Below are positions 23,697 through 31,382 of a stretch of DNA of 49,807 nucleotides, one piece after another. The translations under genes and the position numbers were made by a program. Positions within the stretch are counted from its first letter, which is position 1. Each line of letters starts with the position of its first letter. The notes under the pieces were generated by a model. It searched no databases. It was given only the letters and a program-made list of their open reading frames with translations, and was not told the origin of the DNA. Origin of the DNA: Methanomicrobiales archaeon HGW-Methanomicrobiales-2 (GTDB taxonomy: Archaea; Halobacteriota; Methanomicrobia; Methanomicrobiales; Methanoculleaceae); NCBI GenBank assembly GCA_002839645.1, contig PGYL01000030.1, positions 1 to 49,807 on the forward strand, given 5' to 3'.

Positions 23697-24593
23697 ATGC
23701 CCGCGACGAGGATACTGGCGTTCAGCGATCTCTCCTGGGGGACGAGGGACCGGGGTGCACCCGCCGGCCGGAAGGTTGATGAGACCTCGTTCCTCCGCCG
23801 TGTCGAGGAGACCGACCCCGATATCGTCGTCTTCGCCGGCGACGCCGCCTACGACCGGTGCTCGCGCTCAACGCTCGACGAAACGGAGTTCTTCCTCGGC
23901 CTCCTCCGGGAGATCGCGGCGGGAGGTCGGCAATGCGTCGTCGTCGAGGGGAACAACGACGACACGGCGGGCACCTACGCCCGGGTCAGAAAGGCGGCGG
24001 AGGAGAGCCCCTGCATCCACGAGATATCGGGGAAGACGGAGACCGTCCAGGGCATACGCTTCCTCGGCGTCCCGACCGGGAAGGAGAAGAGGATGGCCCT
24101 CTCGACCGAAGGGCCGGTCGACATCGTCGTGGCCCATGCACCTCTCGCGAACCGGGTCTGGCTCTTCGACATCCCGGCGGCGTGCGTCGTCACCGGTCAC
24201 TACGGGATGATGGCGTGCGTAGTCGCCGGGAAGGCCTACGTCGCCCTCGACTGCTCGCCGGCCTCCTACGCGGTGATCGACCGGGAGGACGGGTGGCGGC
24301 GGATCGAGTACGTCGCCAGGGCATGCCGGCTCACCATGCGCCGCGGGGAGGGGATCGCCGCCGACGGCTGTGGCCCGGCCGAACTCCGGCGCCTGACGGA
24401 AGGGACAGGACCGCTCCCGTTCCGGGAGGAGGTCGAGGCGTTGCGGAGGGCGAAGAACGAGATCCCGACCCTCGGCCGGGAGGAGGCCTTCCGGCGCCTG
24501 CTCGCGCTCGGGATCAAAAAGACGCACATCGAACGGTATCTCGGCAGTCGGCGAGATCGTAGGGGGGGACGGGTTCCGGTGCGCCCCCGCTGA
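23697..24593 (+). CDS. Calcineurin-like metallophosphoesterase with altered first motif
   Basis: 298 residues. Residues 1-200 follow the metallophosphoesterase pattern: D11 in LAFSDLSWG, D49 in FAGDAAYDR, GNNDD (85-89) in place of GNHD/E, H147 in VVAHAPL and H168 in TGHYG. The first motif lacks the second metal-binding His (normally D-x-H), and the active-site His of GNH is replaced by Asn. Residues 215-290 are a helical extra domain that looks nucleic-acid or protein binding (REEAFRRLLALGIKKTHIER). Substrate unknown; with two altered residues it may have low or changed activity. Confidence 0.85.
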   Translation: MPATRILAFSDLSWGTRDRGAPAGRKVDETSFLRRVEETDPDIVVFAGDAAYDRCSRSTLDETEFFLGLLREIAAGGRQCVVVEGNNDDTAGTYARVRKAAEESPCIHEISGKTETVQGIRFLGVPTGKEKRMALSTEGPVDIVVAHAPLANRVWLFDIPAACVVTGHYGMMACVVAGKAYVALDCSPASYAVIDREDGWRRIEYVARACRLTMRRGEGIAADGCGPAELRRLTEGTGPLPFREEVEALRRAKNEIPTLGREEAFRRLLALGIKKTHIERYLGSRRDRRGGRVPVRPR

Positions 24594-24629
24594 GCGCGCA
24601 CCCGGGCAGCGTCACCCTACCCCCGCACC

Positions 24630-25448
24630 TTACCGCCACGCCACCTGCACCGGGTTGCGGCGGGGGATGCCCCGGGGCACGTATTCCGGGTTGCCAAAGA
24701 GCATCGCGTAGGCGAACTTCCGACCTGTGGGGATGCCGATCTCCTTCCGGAGCGGCTCGTAGGATGTGGCGGCCATCGAGACGAACCCGGCCCAGCAGGT
24801 GCCGATGCCGAACGCCGGGGCGGCGACATCGAAGTGCGTCATCGCGATGATCGCGTCCACGGACACGACCGGGTTTCCCTCCGGGATGTGGGCGACGAGC
24901 AGGTGCGGGGCGCCGCGGCAGATGACATCGTTGCCTGCCTCCCACGCTCCGATGAGCCCCGGCACGTAGCCGCTCATCGGGTGGCTGCTCTCCACCAGGG
25001 TCTTCATCCACTGAACCGTCAGCCCGGCAACCTTCCGGACCTTCTCCGGGTCGTGGACGACGATCCACCGGACCGGCTGCCCGTTCCCTCCCGACGGCGC
25101 ATACCGGACGACGTCGAGGACCGCGAGGATCGTCTCCCGCGGGACGGGCTTATCGGTGTAGCGGCGCACCGACCGGCGCTTCTGCAGGTAGACGCCGAGG
25201 TCGCCGGGCGGGAGCGTTCCCGCACCGGCCGGGACGTCCGCCTTCTCCTCCGGCCTGACGTTCAGGGTGAGCGCCTGCGCCGGGCAGAAGGCCTCGCAGT
25301 GGCCGCAGGCGATGCACATGCCGGCCTTCTCCTCCGGGACCCCGGGGAGGGTGCCTTCGTCCGCGGCACCGACAATAGCCGAAGGGCAGACGGCCGAGCA
25401 GGTCCCGCAGCGGGTGCAGAGGGCCTCGTCGACGATTGTGATCTCCAT
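24630..25448 (-). CDS. Ferredoxin-fused nitroreductase family protein
   Basis: 272 residues. The N-terminal 65 residues are a 2[4Fe-4S] ferredoxin (C11-x2-C14-x2-C17-x3-C21P, then CIACGHCEAFCP). The rest is an FMN nitroreductase: RRSVRRYTDKPVPRETILAVLD at the start and the GIGTCWAGFVS and FAYAMLFGNPEY segments near the end. The fusion allows electrons to pass from a partner to FMN and on to quinones or nitro compounds. Its ATG directly follows the stop of the flavin reductase gene with no gap, so the two are translationally coupled. Divergent from the HxlR gene. Confidence 0.9.
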   Translation of the reverse strand: MEITIVDEALCTRCGTCSAVCPSAIVGAADEGTLPGVPEEKAGMCIACGHCEAFCPAQALTLNVRPEEKADVPAGAGTLPPGDLGVYLQKRRSVRRYTDKPVPRETILAVLDVVRYAPSGGNGQPVRWIVVHDPEKVRKVAGLTVQWMKTLVESSHPMSGYVPGLIGAWEAGNDVICRGAPHLLVAHIPEGNPVVSVDAIIAMTHFDVAAPAFGIGTCWAGFVSMAATSYEPLRKEIGIPTGRKFAYAMLFGNPEYVPRGIPRRNPVQVAWR

Positions 25449-26024
25449 TCAGGCCCCCGGAGCCTGCTGCACCAGGTTTCTGCCGGCACTCCAGGCATCG
25501 CCGGCGTGCTCGCCGAGCCGGTGGTAGCGGTTATCGGGCATGGTCAGGAGGAGCGGGTCGATCGCCGCGTAGTCCGGTTTCCCGTCCCGGATCACTCCCT
25601 CATCTGCATACGCCCCGACGATCTCGCCGATGAAGATCATATGGGTCGGGAGCGGGATAGTCTGGACGAGGCGGCACTCGAGGTTGACCGGGCACTCCCG
25701 GATCATCGGTGCGGTTTGAAGTGTCCCGTAGAAGACATCGAAGACGCCCGACTTGTCGACCGTATTCCCCGACACCAGCCCGCAATAGTCGGTCTTCTCC
25801 ACCAGGGCAGCGGAGGGGACGTTCACCGAGAAGGTCTCTGTCGTTGCGATCCCCTTCGGCGTATGGTGGGCGTTCGCGATCCCGCAGAGGATCATCGGCG
25901 GGGTGGGGTTCGCCCGCGAGCACCAGCCCACGGCCATGAAGTTCGCCTTTCCGTTCACCTGCGTCCCGACGAGCACGACCGGCATCGGGATGAAGAAGTT
26001 CCTTCCAATCTCGCTCTTTTCCAT
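25449..26024 (-). CDS. Flavin reductase family protein (flavoredoxin-like)
   Basis: 191 residues. PMPVVLVGTQVNGKANFMAVGWCSRANPTPPMI is the classic N-terminal motif of FMN-binding flavin reductase/flavoredoxin proteins, followed by TTETFSVNVP and EYGVIGEI-like strands (HMIFIGEIVGAYAD). It binds FMN and moves electrons to or from low-potential partners. It is the first gene of a two-gene unit with the nitroreductase. A GAGTGAGGTG ribosome binding site precedes the ATG and a TATA-like GATATTTTATCC lies at about 26100-26112. The 150 bases shared with the divergent HxlR gene form the likely control region. Confidence 0.88.
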   Translation of the reverse strand: MEKSEIGRNFFIPMPVVLVGTQVNGKANFMAVGWCSRANPTPPMILCGIANAHHTPKGIATTETFSVNVPSAALVEKTDYCGLVSGNTVDKSGVFDVFYGTLQTAPMIRECPVNLECRLVQTIPLPTHMIFIGEIVGAYADEGVIRDGKPDYAAIDPLLLTMPDNRYHRLGEHAGDAWSAGRNLVQQAPGA

Positions 26025-26174
26025 GGCAACACCTCACTCCCGGCAGGGTGCCGGGCGCGTCAGCATAGATAATCCTTTCGCCCGCGGCGTTCCGGACCAT
26101 CAGGATAAAATATCCCATAAGAGGAGATATAGGGAATACAGGCATTCCGGTAACTTACTTTCATTGGTGTAACC

Positions 26175-26552
26175 ATGGCCTACACAAAGAATGGCAGGAC
26201 CTTCCACTGCCCGGTCGAAGCAGCTCTCGACGTCATCGGCGGCAAATGGAAAGCGCTCATCCTCTGGCACCTCTGTGACGGGGTCAAGCGGTTCTCCGAA
26301 CTGCAGAGAGAACTTCCCGGTGTCAACGCGAAGATGCTCACCCGGCAGCTCCGGGAACTGGAGGGGGACGGGGTCGTGCGGCGGACGGTCTACCCCGAGG
26401 TGCCGCCCCGGGTGGAGTACGCCGTCACCGAGTTCGGCAGGACCCTCCTCCCGATCATGGAGGCGCTCTGCGCCTGGGGAACGCAGTATCTCGGCATCGA
26501 CGACGGTGCCGCAGCCCGGTGTCCGGCGAAGGCAACGAGAGAGGAGGCATGA
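26175..26552 (+). CDS. HxlR family redox-type regulator
   Basis: 125 residues. The HxlR winged helix is complete: CPVEAALDVIGGKWKALILWHL, RFSELQRELPGVNAKMLTRQLRELEGDGVVRRTVYPEVPPRVEY, LTEFG-type segment (VTEFGRTLLPIMEAL). Cys12 is at the position used for thiol-based sensing in family members such as HypR and YodB, which in Bacillus control nitroreductase or azoreductase genes. Here the divergent neighbours are a nitroreductase and a flavin reductase, so the same logic is likely. Its stop overlaps the ATG of the acetyltransferase fusion (ATGA). Confidence 0.92.
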   Translation: MAYTKNGRTFHCPVEAALDVIGGKWKALILWHLCDGVKRFSELQRELPGVNAKMLTRQLRELEGDGVVRRTVYPEVPPRVEYAVTEFGRTLLPIMEALCAWGTQYLGIDDGAAARCPAKATREEA

Positions 26553-27565
26553 CCGCGCCGGCGCCTCACGTCGAGTACCGCACCATGGATATCGCCGGGA
26601 TAGAGGTTATCCGCCCGCTCTGGAACCGGATCTGCGAGCACCATCGCATCCGTGCCCGGACGTTCCGGGCCTTCTTCGAAAGTACGACCTTCGACGACCG
26701 GAAGGCGTACTTCGCCCGATGTGCAGAGGCAGGAGACCTGCGGGTCGACCTGGCCTGTGATCCGGCGGCTCAGCGGTGCGTCGCCTACTGCGTAACCTCG
26801 CTCTCGGCAGAGCGCATCGGGGAGATCGAGTCTCTCTACGTCGACGAGGCCTACCGATCGCAGGGTGTCGGCACGGCACTCGTCCGTCGGGCGCTTGCGT
26901 GGCTCGACGCGAACGGTTCGGTCGAAAACCGGGTGTCAGTCGCGGATGGAAATGAGGAATCCTTCCCGTTCTACCGGAAGTTCGGGTTCTACCCCCGCCG
27001 AACGGTGCTCGAGCAGGTGCGGGAGAGTGCACCCCCGCGGCCGGCCGGAGACATGAGATCCCCCGGCGTGGTGTGCAGTATACGGGAGATGACCGCCGCT
27101 GACTGGGACGATATCCACCGGATCTATATCGAGGGGATCGCCACCGGCAACGCGACGTTTGAAGCGGAGGTACCTTCATGGGAGCGCTGGGATGCGGGCC
27201 ATCTTCGGTCCTGCCGCCTCGTTGCGGCCAATGGCCGGAGGGTAGTTGGCTGGGCGGCGGCGAGCCCCACCTCCGGGCGTCCGGCCTACGCCGGCGTCGC
27301 CGAGGTCAGCATCTACGTCGAGAGAGATACCCGGGGGTTGGGGGTCGGGAACGCGCTCCTTGGCGAACTCATCGCCGCATCGGAGCGGGAAGGGTTCTGG
27401 ACGCTCCAGGCAGGCATATTCCCGGAGAACGAAGCGAGCCTCGCCCTTCATGCGAAACACGGTTTTTGCGTCATCGGCCGCCGCGAACGCCCGGGCCGGA
27501 TGAAGGACGGCAGATGGCGGGACGTGCTGCTTCTCGAGCGGAGGAGCAGGAAGATAGGCCGCTGA
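26549..27565 (+). CDS. Tandem GNAT acetyltransferase fusion
   Basis: 338 residues from ATG 26549, which overlaps the HxlR stop and is preceded by GAGAGGAGG. The N-terminal GNAT domain (residues about 10-165) has the acetyl-CoA loop LYVDEAYRSQGVGTALVRRAL and FYRKFGFYPR. The C-terminal GNAT domain (about 170-330) resembles phosphinothricin/methionine sulfone acetyltransferases: IREMTAADWDDIHRIYIEGI, VERDTRGLGVGNALLGELI, HAKHGFCVIGRRERPGR. Both CoA loops look intact. The two domains are of different subfamilies, so this is a fusion rather than a recent duplication. Co-expression with a redox regulator suggests a role in detoxifying reactive compounds (inference). Confidence 0.87.
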   Translation: MTAPAPHVEYRTMDIAGIEVIRPLWNRICEHHRIRARTFRAFFESTTFDDRKAYFARCAEAGDLRVDLACDPAAQRCVAYCVTSLSAERIGEIESLYVDEAYRSQGVGTALVRRALAWLDANGSVENRVSVADGNEESFPFYRKFGFYPRRTVLEQVRESAPPRPAGDMRSPGVVCSIREMTAADWDDIHRIYIEGIATGNATFEAEVPSWERWDAGHLRSCRLVAANGRRVVGWAAASPTSGRPAYAGVAEVSIYVERDTRGLGVGNALLGELIAASEREGFWTLQAGIFPENEASLALHAKHGFCVIGRRERPGRMKDGRWRDVLLLERRSRKIGR

Positions 27566-27596
27566 CCCGCGCCTGGACGCCCCCGATCCCCCGAAT

Positions 27597-27608
27597 CGTT
27601 TATCAATC
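27597..27608 (+). promoter_or_regulatory. TATA box of the alkD gene
   Basis: CGTTTATCAATC is centred about 26 bases before the ATG at 27629, so the transcript should begin at the start codon (leaderless). Confidence 0.5.
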
Positions 27609-27628
27609 GCCCCTTCGTAGATCTTCAC

Positions 27629-28342
27629 ATGGACGCGGTCATCGAAGCGATACGACAGGAGTTCGCGGCACACGCAGACCCGGCGATCCGGGAGAGCGGC
27701 CAGCGGTTCTTCAAGGAAGCGGTCCGGTGCTACGGGATGAAGACGGCAACCGGAATCGCGATTGCAAAGAAGTACTGGAAAGAGGTCAAATCCCGCGAGA
27801 AGAAGGATATCTTCGCCCTCTGCGAGGAACTCTATTCGTCGGGGATGATGGAGGAGGCGTTCGTCGTCTCCGAATGGGCTCCGCGGCTTGCCGACCGCTA
27901 CGAGCCCGGCGACATCGCCGTCTTCCGGCACTGGATCGAGACCTATATCACCAACTGGGCCACCTGCGACGGCCTCTGCAACCACGCCGTCGGGGACTTC
28001 ATCGTGCGGTTCCCGGAGAAGATCGAGGAACTGAAGCGCTGGACGCAGTCGGAGAACCGCTGGATGCGGCGGGCGGCGGCGGTCTCGCTGATCGTGCCGG
28101 CGAAGCGCGGGATGTTCCTCGACGAGGCCATCGGGATTGCCGATCTTCTCCTGACCGATACGGACGACATGGTCCAGAAAGGCTACGGATGGCTCTTAAA
28201 AGAGGCGAGCCGGAAGCACACGGACGAGGTCTTCTCCTATGTTATGAGGAACAAGAGAGTCATGCCCCGGACGGCGCTCCGGTACGCCATCGAGCTGATG
28301 CCGAAGGACCTGAAGGCCGAGGCGATGAAGAAGGACTGGTAG
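27629..28342 (+). CDS. AlkD-type DNA alkylation repair HEAT-repeat protein
   Basis: 237 residues, the usual AlkD length. The helical HEAT-like repeats include YGMKTATGIAIAKKYWKEVK, LYSSGMMEEAFVVSEWAPRL, WIETYITNWATCDGLCNHAVGDFI and ENRWMRRAAAVSLIVPAKRG. The family excises cationic alkylated bases (7-methylguanine, 3-methyladenine) without base flipping. The conserved NWATCD segment carries the Trp and Asp that line the DNA contact. It is followed after 10 bases by the broken DUF3795 gene, a likely former operon partner. Confidence 0.9.
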   Translation: MDAVIEAIRQEFAAHADPAIRESGQRFFKEAVRCYGMKTATGIAIAKKYWKEVKSREKKDIFALCEELYSSGMMEEAFVVSEWAPRLADRYEPGDIAVFRHWIETYITNWATCDGLCNHAVGDFIVRFPEKIEELKRWTQSENRWMRRAAAVSLIVPAKRGMFLDEAIGIADLLLTDTDDMVQKGYGWLLKEASRKHTDEVFSYVMRNKRVMPRTALRYAIELMPKDLKAEAMKKDW

Positions 28343-28352
28343 GCCATCCCGG

Positions 28353-28758
28353 ATGATGAAGGTGACGATCTACCCGGACCCGGTCGGGATGTGCTGCGTG
28401 AACTGCGCTCTCGCCCCCTGATTCCGGAACGGAGCGTGCCACGGCTGCCGTTCCGAAGATCCTCTCCAGAAGCGCACCTCAAAGTGGAAGTGCCGGACCC
28501 GGAGATGCGTCCGGGAGCGGCAGCGGAACCGCTGCGGCGAATGCCCGGAGTTCCCCTGCCCGACCCACAGGTCTCTCGATAAACGTTATCGTGACCGGTA
28601 CCGGATCGATCTCCCGGTGAATATCAGGAGACTCACTGTTCTCGGGCCCGAAGAGTGGGGCCGGCAGCTGCAGGCCGATTACACGTGTCCTTCGTGCGGG
28701 GGGTGCATCGAACCCCTACCGGCGGACGTGCTACGCCTGCGGGAGATCGATGGACTGA
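28353..28758 (+). pseudogene. Broken DUF3795-like zinc-cysteine protein gene
   Basis: The frame beginning at ATG 28353 (MMKVTIYPDPVGMCCVNCALAP) hits an in-frame TGA at 28419-28421. Beyond it the same frame continues with all the marks of a DUF3795 protein: RNGACHGCRSEDPL, CGECPEFPCPTHRSLDKRYR, ADYTCPSCGGCIEP. At the four-C run 28713-28716 the frame is lost; dropping one C restores YRRTCYACGRSMD and a stop at 28756-28758. So there are two lesions, one nonsense and one insertion. DUF3795 proteins are small Cys-rich proteins of unknown role, common in anaerobes. The gene starts 10 bases after alkD, and an intact version would be translated with it. Sequencing error in homopolymers could explain the second lesion only. 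Confidence 0.75.
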
Positions 28759-28766
28759 TCATCTGG

Positions 28767-28797
28767 CGCTCCCGGCATCCCATAAAGGATGGGAGCG
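28767..28797. terminator. Hairpin between convergent genes
   Basis: CGCTCCC (28767-28773) pairs with GGGAGCG (28791-28797) and the inner ATCC pairs with GGAT across a three-base bulge. It sits between the convergent DUF3795 remnant and the PNPOx-fold gene; no T-run follows on either strand, so terminator function is only likely. Confidence 0.45.
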
Positions 28798-28817
28798 TCC
28801 CTCCCGCTCCAGAGCGT

Positions 28818-29246
28818 CTAGAACCTGAACCGGGGCGCCTCGTCTTCCCGCATGTTGTATTCCATCGTCCAGAAGTACGCCTCGCCGTGGGCCACGCGGA
28901 ATACGGCGAGATTCGGGTCGGCGGGGCCGGTGACCCCTATCTGGAGGAGCCACGGCCGCTCCTTGACGAGCCGCTCTTTTAAGGCCGCATCCTCGACGAA
29001 CTCGATCTCTCCCGCGACCCGCATCATCGCCCCTACGTCGCCGGGGGCGTAGAAACAGAGCTCGACTTTCGGGTTCCCCATGAGCTGCCGCCAGATGGCC
29101 TTCGGGGTCCCGGTGTGATAGTAGAACCCGGTCTCGTCGGCAAACCACATGGCAAACGCCCGGACCCGGGGCTGATCGCCGTCCATTGTCGCGATGTGGG
29201 TCACGGGGTTTTCGTTTGCGAATTTCACGCAGTCGGAAAAGTCCAT
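28818..29246 (-). CDS. Pyridoxamine 5'-phosphate oxidase-fold flavin-binding protein
   Basis: 142 residues. The split-barrel pattern is MDFSDCVKFANENPVTHIATMDGDQPRVRAFAMWFADETGFYYHTGTPKAIWRQLMGNPKVELCFY, with the typical strand-turn-strand FMN site (ATMDGDQPRVR, YYHTGTPKAIWRQL). These small proteins bind FMN or F420 and are often annotated as pyridoxamine 5'-phosphate oxidase family; in methanogens they usually have a reductase or unknown role. Cytoplasmic. A minus-strand stretch rich in A/T (about 29256-29285) holds the promoter. Confidence 0.87.
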   Translation of the reverse strand: MDFSDCVKFANENPVTHIATMDGDQPRVRAFAMWFADETGFYYHTGTPKAIWRQLMGNPKVELCFYAPGDVGAMMRVAGEIEFVEDAALKERLVKERPWLLQIGVTGPADPNLAVFRVAHGEAYFWTMEYNMREDEAPRFRF

Positions 29247-29458
29247 TTTCCTTCCTCAAGTATTTTTACGGAGAGTTGGTTAAAAAGAGTTTCGGGAATC
29301 TCCCGCGAGCCAGCCTATCGTCGGGACAGACTCGACAGCGAAGATGACGGGCGCCCTCCGGGTTTCGCGGCGGGGCCTCACCGGTTCGGACAGGCACACC
29401 TTTCCTGCGTTGGGGAATATGAATAGATTTTAACATCTTTAAGGAGAATCTCGATACA

Positions 29459-30616
29459 ATGAAGAGCCCTTTCCACGTCATGATCATACCCACGCTCGGT
29501 TGCCCATCCAGATGCCATTACTGCTGGAGTTCTGATGAAGGGTCTCCGAAGATGAGTATCGAGACCGTCCGGGAGGTGGCAGAATGGCTCAAAGACTACC
29601 GGTCCGACCAGGTCACCATCACCTTCCACGGGGGAGAGCCGCTCCTTGCCGGCGCAGATTTTTACCGGCAGGCGCTCCCCATCCTCTCCGAGGGCCTCGC
29701 CCATCTTAAACCGACGTTTGCCCTGCAGAGCAACCTCTGGCTGCTCACCCCGGAACTGGCGAAGATCCTTGCAGAATACCATATTCCCATCGGCTCCAGC
29801 ATCGACGGCCCCGAGGAGATCAACGACGCACAGAGAGGGAAGGGCTACTTTGAAAAGACCATGCGGGGCTACGAGATAGCACGGGCAAACGGACTTGAGG
29901 TCAGGTTCATCTGCACGTTCACCTGCCGGTCGGTGGAGCATAAGGAAGAGATCTTCAACTTCTTCCTGCAGAACGGGTTCCCCCTCAAACTGCACCCGGC
30001 GCTGCCGTCTCTCCGGAGCGAAGACCCAAAAGAGTGGGCGCTGGAGCCGGAGGCGTACGGAGAACTGCTGGTCTATCTCCTCGACAAGTACCTGGAGAAC
30101 CTGGGGAAGGTCGAGATCATGAACATCAACGACCTCTGCAAGTGCATCTTCACCCGGCACGGCACTGTCTGCACGTTCGTGGACTGCATGGGAAACACCC
30201 TCGCCGTCGGGCCGGACGGGAGCATATATCCCTGCTATCGCTTTATCGGGATGCCGGAGTACGTGATGGGCAACGTCTACGACCGTCCCACAGCTGAAGA
30301 CCTCGCCCGGTCGGACGCCTGGAAACTCATGCACGCGTTCAAGGAGTACGTCGACCATGAATGCGCCGGATGTGCCCACATCAAGTACTGCCGGGGCGGG
30401 TGCCCCTATAACGCGATAGCGCCCACGGATGGCGAGGTCCGGGGCGTCGATCCCCACTGTATCGCGTACAAGCGGATATTTGACGAGATCACCGACCGGC
30501 TGAATAACGAGATGTATGGTTCTCCGGATATGGAGATGGGCGGGTTTGGTTCGCGGTCCCGGAGGAAGGCAAAACCCGGGATTATGTCGATTTTGCAGGC
30601 GATGGCGACGAAATAA
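29459..30616 (+). CDS. Radical SAM/SPASM peptide-modifying-type enzyme
   Basis: 385 residues. The radical SAM cluster is C15-x3-C19-x2-C22 (GCPSRCHYCW), followed by TFHGGEPLL and SSIDGPEEINDAQRG, as in anaerobic sulfatase-maturating and peptide-modifying enzymes. The C-terminal SPASM region has FVDCMGNTLAVGPDGSIYPCYRF, then CAGCAHIKYCRGGCPYN and a last Cys in VDPHC, enough for two auxiliary clusters. It looks like the methanogen SPASM family thought to modify ribosomal peptides (family assignment from memory). No sulfatase gene and no Cys-rich precursor ORF was found within 200 bases on either side. AAGGAGAA lies 14-16 bases upstream of the ATG. Confidence 0.87.
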   Translation: MKSPFHVMIIPTLGCPSRCHYCWSSDEGSPKMSIETVREVAEWLKDYRSDQVTITFHGGEPLLAGADFYRQALPILSEGLAHLKPTFALQSNLWLLTPELAKILAEYHIPIGSSIDGPEEINDAQRGKGYFEKTMRGYEIARANGLEVRFICTFTCRSVEHKEEIFNFFLQNGFPLKLHPALPSLRSEDPKEWALEPEAYGELLVYLLDKYLENLGKVEIMNINDLCKCIFTRHGTVCTFVDCMGNTLAVGPDGSIYPCYRFIGMPEYVMGNVYDRPTAEDLARSDAWKLMHAFKEYVDHECAGCAHIKYCRGGCPYNAIAPTDGEVRGVDPHCIAYKRIFDEITDRLNNEMYGSPDMEMGGFGSRSRRKAKPGIMSILQAMATK

Positions 30617-30620
30617 CCTC

Positions 30621-30645
30621 CCGGACCACTCTTTCTTTTGTCCGG
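30621..30645 (+). terminator. Terminator-like hairpin after the radical SAM gene
   Basis: CCGGAC (30621-30626) pairs with GTCCGG (30640-30645) around a pyrimidine-rich loop containing CTTTCTTTT, five bases after the stop codon. The T-rich stretch itself would serve as an archaeal termination signal. Confidence 0.5.
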
Positions 30646-30661
30646 ATCAGCCCCGTGGCGC

Positions 30662-30676
30662 GTTAACGCCGTTAAC
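30662..30676. promoter_or_regulatory. Palindrome upstream of the DUF998 gene
   Basis: GTTAACG-C-CGTTAAC, 15 bases with perfect seven-base arms, 82 bases before the DUF998 start. It looks like a dimeric regulator site; no matching regulator is evident nearby. Confidence 0.4.
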
Positions 30677-30757
30677 AGCGACTCCGGACACTTCACGAAG
30701 CCCGGCACGACTGGACCTGTACATGAACTATCAGGAAGGAGATGCTATCCCCTTACC

Positions 30758-31363
30758 ATGCGTGGAACCGATCTCACGGACAACAGCCGGACGACTGCAG
30801 GGATACTGCTCTTTCTGCTCCCGGCCCAGTTCATAATCGCTCTTGTGGCCGGCGCGGCCATCGCGCCCGGGTACAGCATCAGTGCAAACGCGATCAGCGA
30901 CCTCGGCGTGATCGACACGACGGCATGGCTCTTCAACGCCTCCCTCTTCATGGCAGGCCTCCTGAACATCTTCGGCGGCTACTTCCTCTACCGTTCCTCC
31001 GGCAGAGGCTGGATACTGCCTGTCTTCGTCCTCGCGGGTTTGGGGGCGATCGGCGCCGCGGTCTTTACGCTGGACATCCCCGGGATTCACGGTCTCTTTG
31101 CACTCGCGGCCTTCGTATTCTTCAACGTCGAGGCGATCGCCTGTGCCTCGCTGGTCCGGGGACCCTTAAAGGCGATCTCAATCGTTGCCGGCGTCATCGG
31201 TCTCATCTTCCTGGTGACGCATGCCGTAAGCGACTTCGGCATCATGACCCTCTACGGCCCTATCGGCCACGGTGGGTCGGAGAGAATGATCGTCTACCCC
31301 GCGCTCTTCTGGCTCATGGCATTCGGGGGATACCTCATGGCGCCGTTTGTGGCGGAGCGGTGA
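30758..31363 (+). CDS. DUF998 family membrane protein
   Basis: 201 residues with six hydrophobic segments. The N-terminal helix AGILLFLLPAQFIIALVAGAAI followed by PGYSISANAISDLGVIDTTAWLFNASLF is the DUF998 signature (YS..NAISDLG). The conserved loop SVFGIHG-like segment (DIPGIHGLFALAAF) and C-terminal GGSERMIVYPALFWLMAFGGYLM are also family-typical. An integral membrane protein of unknown function. ATG 30758 puts the first helix near the N-terminus; the open frame extends 40 codons upstream without family resemblance. It converges with the methyltransferase gene 20 bases on. Confidence 0.85.
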   Translation: MRGTDLTDNSRTTAGILLFLLPAQFIIALVAGAAIAPGYSISANAISDLGVIDTTAWLFNASLFMAGLLNIFGGYFLYRSSGRGWILPVFVLAGLGAIGAAVFTLDIPGIHGLFALAAFVFFNVEAIACASLVRGPLKAISIVAGVIGLIFLVTHAVSDFGIMTLYGPIGHGGSERMIVYPALFWLMAFGGYLMAPFVAER

Positions 31364-31382
31364 GCGGGGCTTCTCCGCCCGG

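Noticed and set aside
24834-26072. 412-codon plus-strand ORF
   Set aside because: Antisense to nitroreductase and flavin reductase genes, both unmistakable.
28419-28421. In-frame TGA as a selenocysteine codon in the DUF3795 gene
   Set aside because: Selenocysteine would need a SECIS-like element and machinery not expected in this lineage, the aligned position is not a known Cys site, and a second lesion is present. Pseudogene is simpler.
30617-30757. Precursor peptide for the radical SAM enzyme
   Set aside because: Short ORFs here (for example MNYQEGDAIPLPCVEP) overlap the DUF998 start region and lack repeated Cys, Ser or Gly motifs or a good start context.
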